64,000 nt of DNA, from NCBI RefSeq assembly GCF_003626975.1, contig NZ_CP032616.1, forward strand, positions 62,001-126,000. Direction: 5' to 3'. Under the pieces are notes generated by a model, which was not told the origin of the DNA, made no database searches, and saw only the letters and a program-made list of their open reading frames with translations. Within the stretch, counting starts at the first letter, position 1; each line of letters starts with the position of its first letter. Below are positions 50,160-59,321 of this stretch, one piece after another. A program made the position numbers and the translations under genes. The stretch comes from Pseudomonas sp. DY-1 (GTDB lineage: Bacteria > Pseudomonadota > Gammaproteobacteria > Pseudomonadales > Pseudomonadaceae).

Positions 50160-52832
50160 TCAGCTACTGAACTTCAGGGCGCTTTCGAGGCTTAGCCACT
50201 CATCGGTGTGCTGCCAGTGGGTTGCCCAGATTGCCAGTTGGTCTGCGGGCATGGGGCGGGCGATGCCATACCCCTGGGCCAGGTGACAGCCCATTCGCCG
50301 CAGCTGTCGGGCATGCTCGCGCGTTTCCACACCTTCGGCGATGACATCGAGCTTGAAGGTGTTCGCGAGCTGAATCACTCCTTCCACGATGCCGAGGTCT
50401 TCCGGATCGATGAGCATGTTGCGTATGAAACTCTGGTCGATCTTCAGAATCTGGACCGGCAGTTTGCGCAGGTAGGTGAGTGATGAGTAGCCGGTGCCAA
50501 AGTCGTCGATGGCAAAGCGCACACCCAGCGATCGACACAGTCGAAGCACGTCGATGGCTTGATCCATATCCGCTATGGCCGCGCTTTCGAGTATTTCGAG
50601 TTCGATGTGTCCGGGAGGAAGGGTGGCGTGATTGGCCAGGGTCTGGCGCATCAATTCGTGAAAGCCGGGATGCAGCAGCTGGCTGGCGCTGACATTGATG
50701 CTCACGCTGATATCCAGGTGCATGTCGTACCAGCGCGCTGCCTGGGCTACCGCCTCGCGGATCACCCACTCACCGATGGGACGCTCCAGATCGCTGCCAT
50801 GGACGGAGGGCAGGAACTCGCTGGGGGAGCGCATCCCCTGTAGTGGGTCATGCCAGCGCAGCAGCGCCTCTACACCCAGGAGCTGACCGTTCTGCAGGTC
50901 CACCTGGGGTTGGTAATAGAGGCGGAACTGATTGCCGTCCAGGGCGGCTCGCAGGTGTTCCAGTTGGGTGCGGCGTTTCTGGGCCTTGCGATCACTTTCC
51001 GGGTCGAACAAGTGATAACGGTTCTTGCCCGCCTGCTTGGCCAGGTACATGGCCTGGTCGGCGTGACGGAGCAACGTGTCGGGGTCTGCCTGGTCGTTCG
51101 GATACAAGCTAACGCCGATGCTGGCGGAAACGCTGAGTCGCTTGCCGCCCACGTCCACCTCCTTGCTGGCCGCAGCAAGCATGCGATCCAGGGCCAGGGC
51201 ACATTCCTCTGGCGAGGCGATATCCGAGAGCAGCAGCGCGAACTCGTCGCCACCCAGCCGCGCCAGCGTGTCGTCACCGCGTAGTACCTGCCTGAGATTT
51301 TCAGCGATGCCAATCAGGAGGGCATCGCCGTTGATTGGGCCGTAGTCGTCGTTGATGGCCTTGAATCCATCCAGATCCATGAAACACACCGCAAGGGTCT
51401 TGTTGCTGCGCGCGGCGCGCATGACTGCCTGCTGGAGACGGTCTGTGAGCAAGCGGCGATTGGGCAGGCCCGTGAGTGGATCGTAGTGGGCGATACGGTC
51501 GAGCTCCGCTTCGTGGGCCTTGATCTGGCTGATGTCGGTGAACACACCGATGTAGTGCTGCACGCCCCCGCTTTCGTTCCGAGCCACCGAGATGGACAGA
51601 ATCTCCGCATAGATCTCGCCGTTCTTGCGCCTGTTCCAGATTTCTCCCCGCCAGAATCCGTCGTGGTCGAGGTTGCCCCACATCTTGCGATAGAACTCTG
51701 GACCGTGAACGCCGGACGACAGCACTTTTGGCGACTTGCCCAGCACTTCGTCAAGGGCATAGCCGGTGATGCGGGAGAAGGCTGGGTTGACCTTGGTGAT
51801 GGACTTCCGCGGACTGACCATCATGATCCCCTGATGGCTGCTCTCGAACACCACGGCAGCCTCCGCAAGGTCCCGCTCGATGCGCTTGCGCTCGGTGATG
51901 TCGCGAGATATCCCGAACAGCCCGACACCCTGGCCATTCGCGTCGAGCATCGGCCCTTTGGTTACCAGGAAATCCAGTGCCTTGCCGTCTTCGGTGACCA
52001 GGTGTTCCTCATGGGTCACCGTGGTACCGGCCGCCATGACCTCCTTGTCCTTGGAGACGATCTCGTGAGCGGAGTCCGCGGGAAACAATTCGAAGTCGTC
52101 ATGACCGACGATAGCCGCGGGGGGTTTGCCGACATAACGCGCGGCAGCATGGTTGACCAGCAGGTAGCGACCGCGCCTGTCCTTGACGAATACCGCGTCG
52201 GAGGTTCCGGAGACCACCGAGTCGAGAAGCCGGCGTTGGAGGTTGGCCTTGCGCAGGGAGCGTTGTAGGGATTCGGCGAGCAAGCTCACGATCAGGCCGT
52301 TGAGCACCAGTGCGCCCAGTTGTACCTGGTCGTCGGGGAGGTTTATGTAGAAGCTGTGACTGGGCTCCATCGTTAAATTACCGATCCCGAATGCGGAGAG
52401 TCCGGTGGCCAGCAGGCCCGCGCCCAGCCCACCGATCAGCGCGCTCATCACGATTGGCAGCATGAACAGAATGAGCAGCGACCTCTCGCCGAATGCTGAA
52501 GCCAGATGCTCCCGCGCAGCCAGCATGGCCAGGCTGAGTGCCCCGGCGAACAGGTAGGTCAGCCAGCGTGGATACCGGCGCTGGCCCGCACTCACGGTCA
52601 CCGTCGGTGCGTTACCTGATTGCGCGGGGGGAACGGTATTGAGGGCGAAGTAGAGCAGGAAGCTGGTCGACAGGACGAAGAACGCACCTTTGCCAACGGA
52701 AAGCCAGCTCTGGATCTGGCCCTCCGTCAAGGTGAACAGCAGCCGGTCGGAGAGGGCGATCCACGTCAAGGCAAGCAAGCCGTAGCAAGTGGTGACCATC
52801 CAGATGAAACGGCGTCTTGGTGGCGTAACCAT
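50160..52832 (-). CDS. Membrane PAS-GGDEF-EAL protein (c-di-GMP turnover)
   Basis: An 890-residue protein. The N-terminus has two helices (MVTTCYGLLALTWIALSDRLL, GAFFVLSTSFLLYFALN), then a DUF4118-type bundle of four helices (LTYLFAGALSLAMLAAREHL, IVMSALIGGLGAGLLATGLS). Two PAS domains follow (AVFVKDRRGRYLLVNHAAA and GIMMVSPRKSITKVNPAFS). GGDEF is intact (RLGGDEFALLL) with the FMDLDGFKAIND metal site. EAL is intact (LGVEALLRWHDP, DDFGTGYSSLTYL, EGVET). Both synthesis and hydrolysis of c-di-GMP are possible. The start at 52832 was chosen for an AAGG site; ATG 52850 is an alternative. No terminator was seen after the stop at 50160. Confidence 0.94.
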   Translation of the reverse strand: MVTPPRRRFIWMVTTCYGLLALTWIALSDRLLFTLTEGQIQSWLSVGKGAFFVLSTSFLLYFALNTVPPAQSGNAPTVTVSAGQRRYPRWLTYLFAGALSLAMLAAREHLASAFGERSLLILFMLPIVMSALIGGLGAGLLATGLSAFGIGNLTMEPSHSFYINLPDDQVQLGALVLNGLIVSLLAESLQRSLRKANLQRRLLDSVVSGTSDAVFVKDRRGRYLLVNHAAARYVGKPPAAIVGHDDFELFPADSAHEIVSKDKEVMAAGTTVTHEEHLVTEDGKALDFLVTKGPMLDANGQGVGLFGISRDITERKRIERDLAEAAVVFESSHQGIMMVSPRKSITKVNPAFSRITGYALDEVLGKSPKVLSSGVHGPEFYRKMWGNLDHDGFWRGEIWNRRKNGEIYAEILSISVARNESGGVQHYIGVFTDISQIKAHEAELDRIAHYDPLTGLPNRRLLTDRLQQAVMRAARSNKTLAVCFMDLDGFKAINDDYGPINGDALLIGIAENLRQVLRGDDTLARLGGDEFALLLSDIASPEECALALDRMLAAASKEVDVGGKRLSVSASIGVSLYPNDQADPDTLLRHADQAMYLAKQAGKNRYHLFDPESDRKAQKRRTQLEHLRAALDGNQFRLYYQPQVDLQNGQLLGVEALLRWHDPLQGMRSPSEFLPSVHGSDLERPIGEWVIREAVAQAARWYDMHLDISVSINVSASQLLHPGFHELMRQTLANHATLPPGHIELEILESAAIADMDQAIDVLRLCRSLGVRFAIDDFGTGYSSLTYLRKLPVQILKIDQSFIRNMLIDPEDLGIVEGVIQLANTFKLDVIAEGVETREHARQLRRMGCHLAQGYGIARPMPADQLAIWATHWQHTDEWLSLESALKFSS

Positions 52833-52931
52833 ACGGGCTCGACCTTCCATTGATTGACTACAGGTCCAGGAGAACAATGCAGGTCGCAGGCCAGGCAGAT
52901 TCTCGCCGGGCGCCTCACCGTTACTAGTGGT

Positions 52932-53957
52932 CTAGCTCGATAATTGGCTATTCGCCATCATGTGGGCGTTTCCCCCTCGTTGTTTCACCTGATACATCGC
53001 GGCATCCGCCGCCGCAAGAAGCGCTTCCGGGGCGGTACCGTTCTCGGGATAGCGTGCAATGCCGATGCTTGCACTGAGGGCGCAGGTCCGCCCGTCGATT
53101 CGATAGGGGCGGGCGATGCGCCGAACCAGGCCTGCCGCCAGGGCCTCCAGATAGGGCACCTCTTGTGGGCCGAGTATCAGAATCACGAACTCATCACCGC
53201 TGAGCCGGGCGACCAGGTCGCTCTTTCGTACGCCGCTACGCAGACGACCGGCAACGGCTATCAGCAGTTTGTCGCCGTAGGAATGGCCGTAGGCGTCATT
53301 GACCGGTTTGAACTTGTCCAGGTCGATGAACATCACGGCCAGTGCGACGCTGCTCTGCTTTGGGTCCTGCAGCACTTGCGCCATGCGATCAAAGAGCAGG
53401 CGCCTGTTCGGAAGACGGGTCAGTGCATCGTGCCTGGCTTCGAAGTTCACCAGGGATCGCTCGTGGTCGGCCTGGGTGAAGCTGTGCTGGATGGCCAGCA
53501 GGTGGCTCACCTGGCCCTGGTCATCCATCAGCGGCGTGATGACCTGGTTCACTCTGTAGTGATGCCCATCCCTGGCTCGCTCCAGTAGTTCTCCCTGCCA
53601 GGGCTCGCCTTTCAGCACGGTGTTCCAGAGTTGCTCATAGAACTCAGGGGGCTGTGCTCCCGAGTTGAGCAAGGCTGGCGTCTTGCCCAGCAACTCGTCG
53701 AGCGAGTAGCCGCTGTGCCGGCAGAAAGCCGGATTAGCCCATTCAATGCGTCCATTGCGGTCGGTGATCAAGATGGCATTGGCGGCGCCTTCCATAGCTT
53801 CGGCCAGTAGTTGCCTGTCGTACTCGTTCAAGAGAGGTACTCCAGCACGGCAAGAGGCTGTGTCTGTCTTCAACTCTAAGCGGTGGACAGTGAGATTTTT
53901 TTGACCGGCATCAGGGGATGGCACAGGGCCATTACCCGTCTGCGTGGGTGTGTCCAT
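52932..53957 (-). CDS. PAS-GGDEF diguanylate cyclase (SGDEF variant)
   Basis: A 341-residue soluble protein. The PAS domain (ILITDRNGRIEWANPAFCRHSGYSLDELLGK) is followed by LNSGAQPPEFYEQLW. The cyclase domain has FIDLDKFKPVNDAYGHSYGD, and the active-site loop is LSGDEFVIL, i.e. SGDEF, a variant that can remain active. An RxxD inhibitory site five residues before is not evident (VRKSDLVARLSGDEF has RKSD, which is compatible with an I-site-like Arg/Asp). ATG 53957 is used; GTG 53984 is an alternative. It precedes the PAS-GGDEF-EAL gene by 99 bases on the same strand and may be co-transcribed. Confidence 0.88.
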   Translation of the reverse strand: MDTPTQTGNGPVPSPDAGQKNLTVHRLELKTDTASCRAGVPLLNEYDRQLLAEAMEGAANAILITDRNGRIEWANPAFCRHSGYSLDELLGKTPALLNSGAQPPEFYEQLWNTVLKGEPWQGELLERARDGHHYRVNQVITPLMDDQGQVSHLLAIQHSFTQADHERSLVNFEARHDALTRLPNRRLLFDRMAQVLQDPKQSSVALAVMFIDLDKFKPVNDAYGHSYGDKLLIAVAGRLRSGVRKSDLVARLSGDEFVILILGPQEVPYLEALAAGLVRRIARPYRIDGRTCALSASIGIARYPENGTAPEALLAAADAAMYQVKQRGGNAHMMANSQLSS

Positions 53958-54024
53958 CACGGAAGGGCGTTTCCCGGGGTGCACTTGGCCAACGCGGGGG
54001 GGCTGACTTTGGCTTGCAGCGATT

Positions 54025-54132
54025 TGGTCATCGAATGGTCATGCGCATTGGTCATCCTGCAGGCAGGAACAGAAAGGGCACAGGAAGTGCCAGGGTGCAA
54101 ATTGAAGCTGCCGGCGATGGCAGCTTTTTTTT
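54025..54132 (+). ncRNA. Candidate small RNA ending in a strong terminator
   Basis: A clear plus-strand terminator, AAGCTGCC/GGCAGCTT (54105-54126) with eight T, ends at 54132 although no plus-strand gene lies upstream. The sequence before it contains three direct copies of TGGTCAT (54025, 54036, 54049) and GGA-containing loops. The 5' end is not known; the given start is the first repeat. Promoter elements are not convincing, so the transcript is a hypothesis. Confidence 0.4.
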
Positions 54133-54146
54133 GCTCGCGGCAAGGC

Positions 54147-54209
54147 GTAGGAGCGAGCTTGCTCGCGAAAGAACGCGTTCGGAAGGTTCGCGAGCAAGCT
54201 CGTTCCTAC
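54147..54209. repeat. REP-type inverted repeat (copy 1)
   Basis: Two inverted arms, GTAGGAGCGAGCTTGCTCGC and the matching GCGAGCAAGCTCGTTCCTAC, are separated by about 23 bases. This is the common Pseudomonas REP doublet (REPIN) and it matches the element at 60751-60813. Confidence 0.88.
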
Positions 54210-54240
54210 AAGTTGCGCGTCGAGCGTTACGCAGCCCTCA

Positions 54241-54726
54241 TCAAAGCTTGTAGCCGATCTGCCTGAGCAGGCCCTTGCGCCAGGCGATGTCGTCTTCGCC
54301 TTCGATGCCCCTGGGTGAAAATCCGTCCACGACGCCGAGCACACCACGGCCCTGCTCGGTCTCGACGAGAATGACCTGGGTGGGATTGGCGGTGGCGCAG
54401 TAGATGTGGCAAATCTCCGGCACCAGCTTCAGGTTGTTGAGCACATTGATCGGGAAGAAGCCTTCGCCGAGGAAGACGATGAAGCTGTGCCCGGCACCTA
54501 TGTTCAAGGCGTTGTTGCGGGCGAGTTCGAGCATCGCCTCATCGGTGCCCGAGCAACGCACCAGGCAGCTGCCGGAGGCTTCGCAAAAGGCCAGGCCGAA
54601 GCGGATGCCGGGCACGCTGCCCACCAGGGCTTCGTGGATGTCTTCGACGGACTTGATGAAGTGGGTCTGGCCGAAGATGAAATTGATCGATTCCGGCTTG
54701 TCGATGCTGACGCTGATGAGTTGCAT
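54241..54726 (-). CDS. Adenosine-specific kinase family protein (COG1839)
   Basis: A 161-residue protein of the DUF355/adenosine-specific kinase group. Segments QLISVSIDKPESINFIFGQTHFIKSVEDIHEALVGSVPG (parts NFIFGQTHFIKSVED and ALVGSVPG), GLAFCEASGSCLVR and CATANPTQVILVE are characteristic. The archaeal structure binds AMP-like ligands, but the activity in bacteria is not proven. GGAGA precedes ATG 54726. Separate transcription unit. Confidence 0.87.
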   Translation of the reverse strand: MQLISVSIDKPESINFIFGQTHFIKSVEDIHEALVGSVPGIRFGLAFCEASGSCLVRCSGTDEAMLELARNNALNIGAGHSFIVFLGEGFFPINVLNNLKLVPEICHIYCATANPTQVILVETEQGRGVLGVVDGFSPRGIEGEDDIAWRKGLLRQIGYKL

Positions 54727-54830
54727 GTGTGCGTCTCCAGCCCCCATGGCACAAGCATAGTCAGGGGATAGCCCGGTATCGGTCGGATATGCGTGGCAGC
54801 AGACCGTTCTGCGTTCGACCTGAAAAGCAG

Positions 54831-54856
54831 AAAACCCGGCATTGGCCGGGTTTTTT
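54831..54856 (-). terminator. Bidirectional Rho-independent terminator
   Basis: Stem AACCCGGC/GCCGGGTT with an ATTG loop, followed by TTTTTT on plus and by four T on minus. It lies 16 bases past the hpd stop codon and would end that transcript on the minus strand. Confidence 0.85.
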
Positions 54857-54871
54857 GCAGAGGTTGGCGCC

Positions 54872-55948
54872 TTATTCGGTACTCAGCACGCCGCGACGGA
54901 TCTGGTCGCGTTCGATGGATTCGAACAAGGCCTTGAAGTTGCCTTCACCAAAACCGTCGTCGCCTTTGCGCTGGATGAACTCGAAGAACACTGGCCCCAT
55001 GAGGGTTTCCGAGAAGATCTGCAATAGCAGACGCTTGCTGCCGCCTTCAGTGGTGCCGTCCAGCAGGATGCCGCGTGATTGCAGCTCGCCTTCCGGTTCG
55101 CCATGGTCCGGCAGGCGGCCCTGAAGCATCTCGTAGTAGGTGGCCGGCGGCGCGGTCATGAAGCGCATGCCGAGGGCTTTCAGTTCGTCCCAGGTCTTGA
55201 TCAGGTCATCGGTGAAGAAGGCCACGTGCTGGATGCCTTCGCCGTTGAACTGCATCAGGAACTCTTCGATCTGGCCCGCGCCCTTGGAGGACTCTTCGTT
55301 CAGCGGGATGCGGATCATGCCATCCGGCGCGGTCATGGCCTTGGAGGTCAGGCCGGTGTACTCGCCCTTGATGTCGAAGTAACGGATCTCGCGGAAGTTG
55401 AACAGCTTCTCGTAGAAGTCCGCCCAGTAGGCCATGCGGCCGCGATAAACGTTGTGGGTCAGGTGGTCGATGAACTTCAGGCCGGCACCTTTCGGGTGGC
55501 GGTCGACACCTTCGATGAATTCGAAGTCGATGTCGTAGATCGAGGAACCTTCACCGAAACGGTCGATCAGGTACAGCGGCGCACCGCCGATGCCCTTGAT
55601 CGCCGGCAGGCGCAGTTCCATCGGGCCGGTGGGAATCTCGATGGGCTGGGCACCCAGTTCCAGGGCGCGGGCGTAGGCCTGGTGGGCATTCTTCACGCGG
55701 AAGGCCATGCCGCAGACGGACGGGCCATGCTCGGCGGCGAAGTAGGCGGCCTGGCTCTTGGGCTCGTTGTTGAGGATCAGGTTGATCTCGCCCTGGCGAT
55801 ACAGGTGCACGTCCTTGGAACGGTGGGTGGCGACCTTGGTGAAGCCCATCATCGCGAAGACGGGCTCCAGGGCATTCGGGGTGGGGGACGCGAACTCGAT
55901 GAATTCAAAGCCCATCAGGCCCATGGGGTTTTCGAACATGTCAGCCAT
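54872..55948 (-). CDS. hpd: 4-Hydroxyphenylpyruvate dioxygenase
   Basis: Fe(II)-dependent dioxygenase of tyrosine catabolism that converts 4-hydroxyphenylpyruvate to homogentisate. It has 358 residues, as in P. fluorescens. The iron ligands are visible: His162 in [11 protein letters not shown], His241 in [10 protein letters not shown] and Glu323 in [19 protein letters not shown] start at ATG 55948 fits the family and has GAGGTG upstream. It lies downstream of maiA on the same strand, so genes of the pathway are partly clustered; hmgA and fahA are not in this window. Confidence 0.97.
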   Translation of the reverse strand: MADMFENPMGLMGFEFIEFASPTPNALEPVFAMMGFTKVATHRSKDVHLYRQGEINLILNNEPKSQAAYFAAEHGPSVCGMAFRVKNAHQAYARALELGAQPIEIPTGPMELRLPAIKGIGGAPLYLIDRFGEGSSIYDIDFEFIEGVDRHPKGAGLKFIDHLTHNVYRGRMAYWADFYEKLFNFREIRYFDIKGEYTGLTSKAMTAPDGMIRIPLNEESSKGAGQIEEFLMQFNGEGIQHVAFFTDDLIKTWDELKALGMRFMTAPPATYYEMLQGRLPDHGEPEGELQSRGILLDGTTEGGSKRLLLQIFSETLMGPVFFEFIQRKGDDGFGEGNFKALFESIERDQIRRGVLSTE

Positions 55949-55985
55949 TTTTTGGCACCTCAAGCAATTGATTGGAAGTTATAGG

Positions 55986-56081
55986 TCAATGCGAGGTGGC
56001 AGCCGGTGGCGCGCAGGAAATGCCGCGTACGCTGCGGGCGAGGTAGTCGCCGATGGTGACTTTGAATCCGAGGCTTTGCAT
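55986..56081 (-). CDS. Possible 31-residue small protein between maiA and hpd
   Basis: Starts 10 bases after the maiA stop with GAGGCAAC upstream and encodes MQSLGFKVTIGDYLARSVRG plus 11 further residues. It has two cysteine/proline-rich residues at the end and no similarity I recognise. It may be a real small ORF, a relic of a longer gene's start or chance. Confidence 0.25.
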   Translation of the reverse strand: MQSLGFKVTIGDYLARSVRGISCAPPAATSH

Positions 56082-56091
56082 GGACGTTGCC

Positions 56092-56724
56092 TCAGGCCGG
56101 TTTATCGGCTTGCTGGTCGGGGTGCGCCTGGATGAAGGCTGGATGCTCGAGGGCGAGGCCTTCTACCCGGGCGATCTTCGGATAGTGTGACAGGTCCAGC
56201 TCGAAACGGCGGGCGGCATAGACCTGCGGTAGCAGGTAGACGTCAGCCAGCCCCGGTTCGCCAAAGCAGAATCCTTCGTTGCCTATGAGGGCTTCGACCG
56301 CGCTGAAGCCTTCCGCGATCCAATGACGAATCCAGTTCATCACCTCGGCTTCCTCCACATTGAGGCCGCGCAGGCGGTTGAGCACCGCGACGTTGTGCAG
56401 CGGGTGGATATCGCAGCCGATGATGGCCGCCACCGCGCGCTGGCTGGCGCGTGCTTCCAGGCCCTGCGGCAGGAGAGCCGGCTGGGGATGGCGTTCTTCC
56501 AGGTATTCGATGATGGCGGGCGACTGGGTCAGTACCTGGCCGTCGTCGGTGCGCAGGCTGGGCACGCGACCCTGGGGATTGAGTGCCTTGTATTCGGGGC
56601 TGTGTTGCTGGCCGCCGTCCTGGATCAGGTTGACCGGGATATGCCGGGCTTCCAGTCCCTTCAGGGCCAGGGCGATGCGCACCCGGTAGGAAGAGGTGGA
56701 GCGGTAATAGGTGTAGAGGTCCAT
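56092..56724 (-). CDS. maiA: Maleylacetoacetate isomerase (zeta-class GST)
   Basis: Glutathione-dependent isomerase that turns maleylacetoacetate into fumarylacetoacetate in the homogentisate pathway. It has 210 residues. The zeta signature SSxSSYRVRIAL appears as YRSTSSYRVRIALALKG. NPQGRVPSL and TQSPAIIEYLEERHPQP bind glutathione. DIHPLHNVAVLNRL and EPGLADVYLLPQVYAARRF are zeta-typical C-terminal segments. Located upstream of hpd. Confidence 0.93.
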   Translation of the reverse strand: MDLYTYYRSTSSYRVRIALALKGLEARHIPVNLIQDGGQQHSPEYKALNPQGRVPSLRTDDGQVLTQSPAIIEYLEERHPQPALLPQGLEARASQRAVAAIIGCDIHPLHNVAVLNRLRGLNVEEAEVMNWIRHWIAEGFSAVEALIGNEGFCFGEPGLADVYLLPQVYAARRFELDLSHYPKIARVEGLALEHPAFIQAHPDQQADKPA

Positions 56725-56860
56725 GGCAATCGCTCGGCGGCAGGCGTTCCGGTGTGAGGTCCCGGTGCCGGCATTATTGTTTTCGTAATCAATTTACACT
56801 TTGCGTAATTTGCGGGCTGGGGGCGGGGCTGTCAAGCGCGACGCTACGAGGGCACGGCCT

Positions 56861-56956
56861 TGTAGGAGCGATTTCAATCGCGAATCGAGCCGCAGGCACC
56901 GAAGGGTGCCGGGGTGCACCTACACGCGGCGCGTCGCGAATGAATTCGCTCCCACA
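56861..56956. repeat. REP-type inverted repeat (copy 3, divergent)
   Basis: Begins TGTAGGAGCGATTTCAATCG and ends with CGCGAATGAATTCGCTCCCACA, roughly inverted, with a spacer that holds its own hairpin GGCACC-GAA-GGGTGCC. It is a related but different REP subtype from the copies at 54.1 and 60.7 kb. Confidence 0.75.
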
Positions 56957-56966
56957 ATGGCGCCGG

Positions 56967-56995
56967 AAAAAAAGGCCCCGCATCGAGCGGGGCCT
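56967..56995 (-). terminator. Rho-independent terminator
   Basis: Stem AGGCCCCG/CGGGGCCT with a seven-base loop, with a run of seven T on the minus strand. It lies 17 bases downstream of the LTA-synthase-like gene. Confidence 0.88.
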
Positions 56996-57011
56996 GTTCG
57001 TCAGTGGATCA

Positions 57012-59114
57012 TCACTGGTTCTGCTTGGCGTCCTGTACGCCCGCCGTGTTGTTCAACAGACTGCCGGTGGCCGTTTGCAGGAAGGCTTCCAGGTACTTCT
57101 GCAGATGCGGGTCGCTGTCGCCGGGGACGCGCTCGACCTTGGCATCGGCACCCAATTGGTATTGGTACAGACGCGCCGGGAAGTCCTTTGGCTGCACCAG
57201 GATGCGGTCGCTGCTGACAATGGCCACGGTCTGGTCGCTGCCGGACGGCTTGATCACGCCGATGCCCGGATCGCCTTCCGGCAGGTTGAGCAGGTCGCGA
57301 CCCCAGCACTGGTGGCGTACATCACCGCCCAGGCGGCCCATGATGGTGGGCACGACGTCGATCTGGGTGCCGACGGTGTGGTTGAGCTCGCCGAACTTTT
57401 CCTGCACGCCGGGGCCGATCAGCAGCAGCGGCACGTTGAAGCGGAACAGGTCCATCTCGGTGAGTTGCTTGTCGCTGCCGAAACCATGGTCGCCCACTAC
57501 CACGAACAGCGTGTCCTTGAAGTAGGGCTCCTTGCGCGCCTTCTCGAAGAACTGGCCCAGGGCCCAGTCGGAGTAGCGCATGGCGGTCAGGTGCTCGTCA
57601 TGGGCACCGTGGCCGGTGACCTTGTCCACCGGCAGATCTACCGGCAGGGCATAGGGCGTGTGGTTGGAAAGGGTTTGCAGCAGGGCGTAGAACGGCTTGT
57701 CTGTGGGCATCTTCGCCAGCTCGGCGGCGCCCCGGTCGAACATGTCCTGGTCGGATACGCCCCAAGTCTTGTCCATGAATACCGGGTTGACGAAGTCTTC
57801 GCGGCCAATGAAGCGGGTCATGCCCTGGTTGCTGAAGAAGCCGGACTGGTTATCCCACTGGAAGTTGCCGTTGTAGACGTAGAGGTCGTTGTAGTCGCGA
57901 GTGCTGAGCAGTTGTGGCAGGCCGGAGAACTTGTGCGCACCCTCCGGGGTACGCATCAGGTACTCGAAGCTCGGCAGGTTGGGGAAGCAGGCCATAGTGG
58001 CGAACATCCCCTGATGGGTATGGGTACCGTTGGAGAAGAAGCGGTCGAACAGCAGTCCCTCCTTGGCCAGCTTGTCGAAGTAGGGCGTGATACCCGCATC
58101 GCTGCCCATGGCACCGACCCAGCGGCCGGCGAAGCTCTCCATCAGGATCACCACCACGTTCTTGATCGGCAGGGTGCCTTCAACTGGTGGGGTGAAATCA
58201 CGACGGATGGCGGCGGTGTCGGCGTCCACCAGCTTGTCGTTGGGGGTCAGCAGCATCTGGCGCACGGTGGCCAGGGCTTCATCCTCGGGCAGCGTGGACT
58301 TCCAGGCGTTGTCGCGGTGGGAGGAGAAGCTGTTCTTGGCCGCGTCTACCAGGGTCAAGGTGCCGTTCAGCCCCAGCTGGTTGGCGAACATCGAATCGGT
58401 GGTGAAGGCATCACCCCAGCGCAGCGGCGGACCCTGGCGCAGGTGGCCACGGACGGCGACCACTGCGATCACCAGGCAGACCATGAAGATCGCCACGCGG
58501 CTGAACCAGGGTGCGGTTGCACGGTTTTTTGGCCGGGTGTTCACGACGCTGGACGCGCGCGGACGGCTGATCAGGTCCAGGCCACGGAACATCAGGTACA
58601 GCAAGGTGGTGGCAAGGGCCCAGGCGATCAGGTAGCGACCCACCGGGAAGCCGTTCCAGATCATGCTGGCAACTGTGCCCAGGTCTTCCTGCAGGTACTG
58701 GAACACCAGGCTGTTCAGGCGCTGGTGGAACTCCCGGTAGAAGTCCAGCTCGCTGATCCCGAGGAACAGGGTGAGGCTGGCGAAGAAGGTCAGCCAGAGC
58801 CGGTGCAGGCCACGGGCGGCCATGGCGGGGACGCTGAGCAGCGATAGCAGCAGCGGAACCAGGGCGAACACCACTACCCGCATGTCGAAGCGCAGGCCGT
58901 TATAGAAGGCTTCGACGAAGACCGAGGCCGGGCTATCGCCGATCTGGTCACTGTTGTACGTCAGCAATGCCACCCGGAGCAGGGTGTACATCAGCATCAA
59001 CGCGACGGCGCTGAGCAGGGTGAAGGCCAGGTGGCTCTTGACGGTGGGGGTGTCCAGGTTGAACGAGGACTGCCGGGTGGCTACAGGTTCCTGTGCGGTC
59101 ATGCGATCAAGCAT
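57012..59114 (-). CDS. LTA-synthase-like sulfatase (membrane phosphoglycerol/phosphoethanolamine transferase family)
   Basis: A 700-residue inner-membrane protein. Five hydrophobic helices occupy residues about 30-235 (LAFTLLSAVALMLMYTLL, VVVFALVPLLLSLLSV, LWLTFFASLTLFLGISEL). The periplasmic sulfatase-type domain starts near NVVVILMESFAGRWVGAMG, where Glu is metal ligand; SNGTHTHQGMFATMACFPNLP contains the catalytic Thr, and VVGDHGFGSDK contains the Asp/His ligands. It may modify periplasmic glucans or lipids as OpgB/CgmB-like enzymes do; Gram-negative bacteria lack LTA. It ends with a clear terminator. Confidence 0.9.
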   Translation of the reverse strand: MLDRMTAQEPVATRQSSFNLDTPTVKSHLAFTLLSAVALMLMYTLLRVALLTYNSDQIGDSPASVFVEAFYNGLRFDMRVVVFALVPLLLSLLSVPAMAARGLHRLWLTFFASLTLFLGISELDFYREFHQRLNSLVFQYLQEDLGTVASMIWNGFPVGRYLIAWALATTLLYLMFRGLDLISRPRASSVVNTRPKNRATAPWFSRVAIFMVCLVIAVVAVRGHLRQGPPLRWGDAFTTDSMFANQLGLNGTLTLVDAAKNSFSSHRDNAWKSTLPEDEALATVRQMLLTPNDKLVDADTAAIRRDFTPPVEGTLPIKNVVVILMESFAGRWVGAMGSDAGITPYFDKLAKEGLLFDRFFSNGTHTHQGMFATMACFPNLPSFEYLMRTPEGAHKFSGLPQLLSTRDYNDLYVYNGNFQWDNQSGFFSNQGMTRFIGREDFVNPVFMDKTWGVSDQDMFDRGAAELAKMPTDKPFYALLQTLSNHTPYALPVDLPVDKVTGHGAHDEHLTAMRYSDWALGQFFEKARKEPYFKDTLFVVVGDHGFGSDKQLTEMDLFRFNVPLLLIGPGVQEKFGELNHTVGTQIDVVPTIMGRLGGDVRHQCWGRDLLNLPEGDPGIGVIKPSGSDQTVAIVSSDRILVQPKDFPARLYQYQLGADAKVERVPGDSDPHLQKYLEAFLQTATGSLLNNTAGVQDAKQNQ

Positions 59115-59321
59115 CCATTGGTCTACTCAGGGCGGGGCGGCACCTTTGGAGGTGAACGATGCCGGGGGTCAAGTAGATCACCTGATGGCACATTGGTTCC
59201 AGTTAGGTCCGCCGAAAGGGCCGGACATTGCCAGAGGGAATGTGAAGAAAACGTCGAATGGCGTCGTGCGGCGACGCCGAGATGTGTCGGGTTGTTTCGT
59301 CGGATCGGGGCCAGGTGACTG

